Position numbers and translations under genes: made by a program. From Clostridia bacterium (GTDB lineage Bacteria > Bacillota > Peptococcia > DRI-13 > UBA5745), in contig JAHDPO010000012.1 in assembly GCA_018434325.1 (NCBI GenBank), positions 1 through 64,000 on the forward strand: a stretch of DNA of 64,000 bases, given 5' to 3'. Numbering within the stretch: the stretch's first letter is position 1; each line of letters begins with the position of its first letter. The notes below the pieces were generated by a model. The model was given only the letters and a program-made list of their open reading frames with translations, was not told the DNA's origin and searched no databases. This document shows, in pieces, positions 59,295 to 64,000 of this stretch.

Positions 59295-61334
59295 ATGTCG
59301 CAGCAGTACAAGCATCTGTTTTCCCCTATTAAAATCGGACCGGTAGAAATCAAGAATCGTATCGCAATGATGCCTATGGGCGTGTTTTCTCCCAGGCTGA
59401 TGGGAAAAGACGGCGCCTACACGAAAGAAGGAGCCGACTATTACATTGAGCGGGCCAAAGGCGGCGCCGGCCTGATCGTTACGGGCCTTGTTCCCATTGT
59501 GCCCAATCCCCTCTTCTACATTTTAGCGGATCCCAAGTCATACATAGAAAAGACAAAATATTTAACCGACGGCATCCACAAATATGGCGCCAAGGTCTTT
59601 ATCCAGTTGACGGCTCTTAGCGGCCGGGCAGGCCACATCAAAGAATTGCCCTCCCCCGCCCCTTCGGAAATGCCCAACGTTTGGGACCCTACAGAGACCA
59701 GTCCGGCCATCACAAAAGAAGAGATCAAGCAATACATCGAAAATTTTGCGGAAGGGGCCTACCTGGTGCAGCAGGCCGGCGGCGACGGCGTAGAAATCCA
59801 CGCCGTTCATGAGGGCTATTTGCTGGATCAATTTGTGATTGCCTGCATGAACGGCCGTACTGACGAATACGGCGGCTCTCTGGAAAACCGGCTGCGGCTT
59901 CCTATTGAAATTGTCCAGGCTATCAAAGCGAAATGCGGCGAGGATTTTCCCGTTGCCCTCCGCTATAGCGTGCGCAGCTACATGAAAGCCTTTAACCGGG
60001 GCGCCCTGCCCGGCGAAGAGTTCAAAGAGTTTGGCCGGGATTTGGAGGAAAGCCGCATCATTGCCAAAAAACTGGTGGAAGCCGGCTACGACGCACTAAA
60101 TTGTGACAACGGTTCCTACGACTCCTGGTTCTGGGCTCATCCCCCTATGTATATGCCGAAGGCTCATAACCTGGATGATGTTGCCGAAATCAAAAAAGTG
60201 GTGGATGTCCCTGTAATCTGCGCCGGCCGCTTCGACGAGCCGGAGGTGGCGGAAAAAGCCATCGCCGAAGGCCGGATCGATATGATGGGCATGGGGCGGC
60301 CTTTGCTGGCCGATCCGGAGCTGGCCAACAAGTTTGCGGCAGGAGAGCTGGCGGAGGTCAGGCCCTGTATCAGTTGTCATCAGGGCTGCCTGGGCCGTAT
60401 ATTCCAATTCAAAGATATCAGCTGTGCCGTCAATCCTGCCTGCGGACGGGAAGAGAGTTATAGACTGAAGCCGGCGGCAAAACCGAAAAAGGTCTTAGTT
60501 ATTGGCGGCGGTATCGGCGGTATGGAAGCAGCCAGGGTTTGCGCTCTCAGGGGACATCATGTGGAGCTCTGCGAGAAGACAGGCGAGCTGGGCGGTGTTT
60601 TCGTGGCCGCAGCCATCCCGGATTTTAAAGAAGACGACAAGCGCCTGCTGGCCTGGTATAAAAAACAAATGGCTGACCTGAACATCAATATTCGTCTCAA
60701 TACCACCGTTACCCCGGACATGGTGAAAGCCGGAGAATATGACGAGGTCTTTGTGGCCACCGGAGCCAAAGAGCGGCGTTTGGATATTCCCGGCATGGAC
60801 TCGCCTAATGTCACTTACGCCATCGATACTCTCCGCCGCAAGGAAATCCCGGGCGACAATATACTGGTTATCGGCGGCGGCCTTACCGGCTGCGAAATAG
60901 CCTACGACCTGGCCAAGAAGGGTAAAAACGTCACTATAATTGAAATGACGGAAACCATACTCAACGCTTTTGGCCTGTCCGCAGCCAATTACAATATGCT
61001 GATGGAGCTCATCGATTATTACAAAATCAAAGTATACAAAAACACGGTGTTGGAAAAGTACGAGGATGGATACGCTCATATTCTGGAAACCATTAAAAAT
61101 TACCCCAATATAGCCAACCGCGCCTACCACATGTTTGCGCTCGGCCCTCAGGGTATGCCGAAGCGCCTCAAGCTGCCTATCGACCATGTTGTTGTTTCCG
61201 TCGGCTATTTGAGTGATGATACGCTCTTTAATGCCATCGGCCAAGACCACGTTTATCTGATCGGCGACGCCAAAAAGCCTACAAATATTATGGACGCCAT
61301 CTGGGCGGCGTATGAAACCGCCATGACGGTTTAA
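59295..61334 (+). CDS. NADH:flavin oxidoreductase, 2,4-dienoyl-CoA reductase type
   Basis: A 679-residue protein, start ATG 59295 behind AAGGGGGTTATTTT (the frame opens at 59232). The N-terminal old-yellow-enzyme barrel begins 'LFSPIKIGPVEIKNRIAMMP' and contains 'GVEIHAVHEGYLLDQF' and 'NRTDEYGGS'-like 'GRTDEYGGSLENRLRLPIEI'. The iron-sulfur cysteines lie in 'CISCHQGCLG' and 'CAVNPACG'. The C-terminal part binds FAD and NADH ('VLVIGGGIGGMEAARVC', 'ILVIGGGLTGCEIAYDLAKK'). Members reduce 2,4-dienoyl-CoA, enoates or bile-acid intermediates. Exact substrate open. Preceded by its own promoter region. Confidence 0.9.
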   Translation: MSQQYKHLFSPIKIGPVEIKNRIAMMPMGVFSPRLMGKDGAYTKEGADYYIERAKGGAGLIVTGLVPIVPNPLFYILADPKSYIEKTKYLTDGIHKYGAKVFIQLTALSGRAGHIKELPSPAPSEMPNVWDPTETSPAITKEEIKQYIENFAEGAYLVQQAGGDGVEIHAVHEGYLLDQFVIACMNGRTDEYGGSLENRLRLPIEIVQAIKAKCGEDFPVALRYSVRSYMKAFNRGALPGEEFKEFGRDLEESRIIAKKLVEAGYDALNCDNGSYDSWFWAHPPMYMPKAHNLDDVAEIKKVVDVPVICAGRFDEPEVAEKAIAEGRIDMMGMGRPLLADPELANKFAAGELAEVRPCISCHQGCLGRIFQFKDISCAVNPACGREESYRLKPAAKPKKVLVIGGGIGGMEAARVCALRGHHVELCEKTGELGGVFVAAAIPDFKEDDKRLLAWYKKQMADLNINIRLNTTVTPDMVKAGEYDEVFVATGAKERRLDIPGMDSPNVTYAIDTLRRKEIPGDNILVIGGGLTGCEIAYDLAKKGKNVTIIEMTETILNAFGLSAANYNMLMELIDYYKIKVYKNTVLEKYEDGYAHILETIKNYPNIANRAYHMFALGPQGMPKRLKLPIDHVVVSVGYLSDDTLFNAIGQDHVYLIGDAKKPTNIMDAIWAAYETAMTV

Positions 61335-61337
61335 CAA

Positions 61338-62381
61338 TTATTTATATTTATTTTTCTCACCCAGCCAGGCAGAAACCTCTTTTAAAAAAAGAAGGGGAAG
61401 GCCGCCGGTATGAAAGAAAATTACGGTTTCATCTTCCCGGAAAGCTCCTTTAGCCAGTAAATCCAAATAACCGGCCATAGCTTTTCCCGTATATACAGGA
61501 TCAAGCAGAATGCCTTCCGTTTCGGCAAATAAACGGATGGCATTTTTGCCTGTTTCCGTCATTATCCCGTAACCGGCGCCAATATACTCTCCATACAGAT
61601 TAATTTCTTCTTGTTCTATACGATAGGGATAGCCCAGAGCCGCTGCATCATGATTAAACTCTTCAGCAATCATTGCTCTGCCTTCTTCTGCGGAACGAGA
61701 TATAGCCATACCATGAAATCGCCCTGTCATTTCGCAAATCCGGCCCCCTAATAAGACCCCTCCAAATGTACTGCCGGAAGCAACAGGAACAAGTATATGA
61801 TCGGCATGGATCTGCTGTTCCTTCAACTGTTGTTTCAACTCCACCATAGCCTGGCAATAACTGGCGGTTCCTTGCAGCGAGCGACCGGCCCGCGGAATCA
61901 GATAGGGGATTTTTCCTGCCTGGCGCAACTCATCCATAACTTGCACAATTTTTGCATCTCCTGCCCGAAGCTGTTCCTTGGCCAGCTTTTCCGGAGCAAC
62001 ACCGTAGTCCACATCGGCAAATACCTGTTTGGCGCCGAAAAGCTCCTGGAGAATCCGGTTGCCTTCATAATATCCGCAATCAGCTTCTGTCATCACCAAA
62101 ATGCAATGCAGGCCCAGTTTAGCACAGGCAGCTGCCGTCAACCTGCCGTGATTCGTTTGCACCACCCCGGAAGTAACAATAGTATCTGCTCCTCGAGCCA
62201 AGGCATCCCCCAGTAAATATTCCAGCTTGCGCAGCTTATTGCCGCCTAAACCCAGTCCCGTCTGGTCATCCCTTTTTAAAAATAGCCGGGGGCCCCCAAT
62301 GATCTTTCGGACCTGTTTCATTTCCTCTAAAGGAGTAGGCAAATAAGCAAGCCTTACCTTTGGCAATGCTTCAAAACCCAT
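61338..62381 (-). CDS. PLP-dependent D-cysteine desulfhydrase / ACC-deaminase family
   Basis: A 347-residue protein, start ATG 62381 behind GGAGGAAGGAGCCGGAAT; it overlaps the upstream gene by 11 bases. The PLP lysine is in 'LGLGGNKLRKLEYLLGDA'; 'VTSGVVQTNHGRLTAAACAK' (substrate) and 'VPVASGSTFGGVLLGGRI' (phosphate) are family motifs. It releases sulfide, ammonia and pyruvate from D-cysteine or deaminates ACC; the two cannot be separated here. Co-transcribed with a sigma-54 activator, so expression is probably sigma-54 controlled. Confidence 0.85.
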   Translation of the reverse strand: MGFEALPKVRLAYLPTPLEEMKQVRKIIGGPRLFLKRDDQTGLGLGGNKLRKLEYLLGDALARGADTIVTSGVVQTNHGRLTAAACAKLGLHCILVMTEADCGYYEGNRILQELFGAKQVFADVDYGVAPEKLAKEQLRAGDAKIVQVMDELRQAGKIPYLIPRAGRSLQGTASYCQAMVELKQQLKEQQIHADHILVPVASGSTFGGVLLGGRICEMTGRFHGMAISRSAEEGRAMIAEEFNHDAAALGYPYRIEQEEINLYGEYIGAGYGIMTETGKNAIRLFAETEGILLDPVYTGKAMAGYLDLLAKGAFREDETVIFFHTGGLPLLFLKEVSAWLGEKNKYK

Positions 62382-64000
62382 ATTCCGGCTCCTTCCTCCC
62401 AAATTTTCGATCCCGCAAATACTTTAATCCGGCTTCGGTCAGACTGGTACCCCGGCCGACCGCCGATTCCACCATGTTTAAAGCCTGCAATTCCTTAAGA
62501 ATCTGTTTGACCCGGTAAGCCGTATACTCCCTGCCGCATTGCCGGCAGTACGCCTGTAACTGTGGCTGGCTGATCAGTCTGCCCTCCAAAGCCAGATTGC
62601 CCAGGGCCTCCAGCATAAAATAGCCCTCGCGGCTGACTGTCCGTTTTTCGATACCGGGGGCTGAGGGCCCAACTCCTATTGTCATCAGCTCCCATGTTTG
62701 TTTTTGGTTGTTTAACAAGCTCTCCCCCAAAAGCCCCTGGCTCTGCCTCAGCATATAGTCCCTGATTTTATCCGTCAAAAAAGGCTTTTTCCCATGGATA
62801 ATATGGTTAGTCAAATACTCACAGAGATTTTGCAGCTCCCTTACGTTTCCGGGCCATTCATAATTTTGCAGCAATTCATTTACTTCCTGATTGATATTAA
62901 TCATGACATAATTATGGCGATCCAAATGCTTTTTTAAAAAGGAATGGAAAAGCAAAGCTATATCAGCTTTACGTTGTCTTAAAGCAGGGATATGCACAAA
63001 AAGTACGTTCAGCCGGTAATATAAATCGCTGCGAAAACGTTTTTCTTTGATGAGAGCCGGCAAATCCTGATTGGTAGCCGCTATGATCCTGATATTGACA
63101 TAAATCGGCTGTCTGCCGGCTACCCGGAGAATTGTTTTCTCCTGAATGACTCGCAGCAGTTTTTGTTGAATTGATAACGGTGCATCGCCAATTTCATCTA
63201 AAAACAAGGTGCCGTTGTGAGCCAGTTCGATAAGGCCGGTCTTGCCGTGGCGGGAAGCACCGGTAAAGGCCCCCTCCTCATAGCCAAAAAGCTCGCTTTC
63301 AAGCAAGGATTCACTGATGGCGCCGCAATTAAAAGCTACGAAAGGCCCTTGGCAAAAAGGGGAGGCATTATGAATAGCTTGGGCCATAATTTCTTTGCCT
63401 GTACCGCTTTCGCCGGTTATCAAAATATTGGATAGGCTATTGGCCATTTGGCGGGCGCTTTCCACTACCTGCTGCATATTCTTATCGATGTATAAGATAT
63501 CCTGAAAAGTCTGATTAGCACTGTGACCCTGGGTCTTTTGATATGTACAGTAATTTACATCAATTTTACGAATTAAGGCTATATCCTTAAGGAGCAAAAG
63601 CCAAACCTTACTATTGCCGTCATAAATTTTGCGAATTTCCACTTGCAGTTCCCGGTTTTGCTGCCGCAGAAAGAACACTTCATTTTCTTTCCCCTTGACT
63701 GCTTCGGTAAACCAATCCGGTAAAGGCTCTTTTAAAGGATCCTTTTGCAAGACCCGTCGTATCATGTCATTACAAAAGGCAACCCTGAAGTTTGAATCGG
63801 AGCCTTCTCCTTTATCCTCCAGGATCAAAACACCGTCGTCAAAGCCCTCCACTACTGCCGCCAGCTGAGCCTGTAAAGCGCTATTCTTATGTCTTTCCCC
63901 ATTCAGGTTCATGATGGTTTGCACACTGGTTTTTACATAACGGCTGGTAATCAGCTCATCCACAATGATCTGCCCCGTAAAAAAATGCAATATCTCTGCT
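62371..64000 (-). CDS. Sigma-54-dependent activator with winged-helix end (5' end beyond window)
   Basis: The frame is open through position 64000, so the N-terminus is cut. About 543 codons are visible. A PAS-like sensor region is followed by the AAA+ domain: Walker A 'ILITGESGTGKEIMAQAIH', the sigma-54 contact GAFTGA, Walker B 'GTLFLDEIGDAPL', 'ATNQDLPALIKEKRFRSDLY', and 'YEWPGNVRELQNLCEYL'. The end lacks the usual Fis-type HTH; it has a winged-helix-like 'QCGREYTAYRVKQILKELQA' then 'VESAVGRGTSLTEAGLKYL'. The PLP gene is its downstream neighbour and likely target. Confidence 0.87.
   Translation of the reverse strand, partial: AEILHFFTGQIIVDELITSRYVKTSVQTIMNLNGERHKNSALQAQLAAVVEGFDDGVLILEDKGEGSDSNFRVAFCNDMIRRVLQKDPLKEPLPDWFTEAVKGKENEVFFLRQQNRELQVEIRKIYDGNSKVWLLLLKDIALIRKIDVNYCTYQKTQGHSANQTFQDILYIDKNMQQVVESARQMANSLSNILITGESGTGKEIMAQAIHNASPFCQGPFVAFNCGAISESLLESELFGYEEGAFTGASRHGKTGLIELAHNGTLFLDEIGDAPLSIQQKLLRVIQEKTILRVAGRQPIYVNIRIIAATNQDLPALIKEKRFRSDLYYRLNVLFVHIPALRQRKADIALLFHSFLKKHLDRHNYVMININQEVNELLQNYEWPGNVRELQNLCEYLTNHIIHGKKPFLTDKIRDYMLRQSQGLLGESLLNNQKQTWELMTIGVGPSAPGIEKRTVSREGYFMLEALGNLALEGRLISQPQLQAYCRQCGREYTAYRVKQILKELQALNMVESAVGRGTSLTEAGLKYLRDRKFGRKEPEYGF

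Overview
The window looks like chromosomal DNA of an anaerobic Bacillota (class Clostridia or Negativicutes). This rests on the c-di-AMP cyclase gene cdaA with cdaR and glmM, a small-basic-protein/DUF881 cluster, a tRNA-carbamoyladenosine (tsa) operon, groES-groEL under a CIRCE operator, a TAXI-type TRAP transporter, an ECF vitamin-transporter component, a UbiD decarboxylase and a molybdenum hydroxylase. No IS element, integrase, CRISPR array or rRNA was seen. Genus cannot be decided from the sequence.

Layout. (1) 0-20.75 kb: a nearly unbroken minus-strand block of membrane and surface genes: zinc-ribbon membrane proteins, DUF3592-like and TM2-like proteins, lipoproteins, an SLH/beta-helix surface protein, a leucine-rich-repeat (LRR) lipoprotein, a Ser/Thr kinase with an LRR ectodomain, two Cro/C1-type regulators and a membrane-anchored LuxR regulator. 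Two paralogous small HTH proteins, each beside a transcriptional regulator, bracket the block. This is the best candidate for an undescribed system. (2) 20.75-23.3 kb: an AT-rich, low-density stretch with an autoregulated tetR, a truncated-looking membrane gene, an orphan gene and tRNA-Thr(CGT). (3) 23.3-30.5 kb: hpt, a CoA-disulfide-reductase-like flavoprotein, a dapA/nanA-family aldolase, a B12/radical-SAM protein with palindromic repeats inserted in frame, and an ECF S-component. (4) 30.6-41 kb: an eight-gene operon (TAXI TRAP transporter, metallo-beta-lactamase-fold protein, three-subunit molybdenum hydroxylase, zinc-ribbon protein, UbiD decarboxylase) divergent from a LysR regulator. It is probably an uptake and degradation route for an aromatic or heteroaromatic acid. 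(5) 41-46.1 kb: groEL-groES with CIRCE, a RidA protein, and an FAD oxidoreductase with a partner of unknown function. (6) 46.2-46.63 kb: a dense array of perfect hairpins with no gene. (7) 46.6-55.6 kb: one long minus-strand operon, cdaA-cdaR-glmM-nnr-amidohydrolase-tsaE-tsaB-rimI-tsaD. (8) 55.7-58 kb: DUF881 - sbp - DUF881, with three tandem pseudoknot-like repeats in front of sbp. (9) 58-64 kb: a DUF3343 protein, an orphan sigma factor, a dienoyl-CoA-reductase-type flavoenzyme, a PLP enzyme and a sigma-54 activator cut by the window end.

How the genes work together. The 46-58 kb genes are household functions: tRNA modification, metabolite repair, cell-wall precursor supply and c-di-AMP. The 30-41 kb genes form a substrate-specific catabolic unit with its own regulator. 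The 0-20 kb block combines extracellular sensor domains (LRR, stalk domain, large ectodomains), an intracellular kinase and cytosolic zinc ribbons, which suggests envelope sensing, but its function cannot be read from sequence. The most unusual non-coding features are the pseudoknot-like triple repeat at 56.53-56.79 kb, the hairpin array at 46.23-46.63 kb, the in-frame palindromic elements at 29.13-29.32 kb, and a hairpin that hides the ribosome site of a 28-codon ORF near 0.95 kb.
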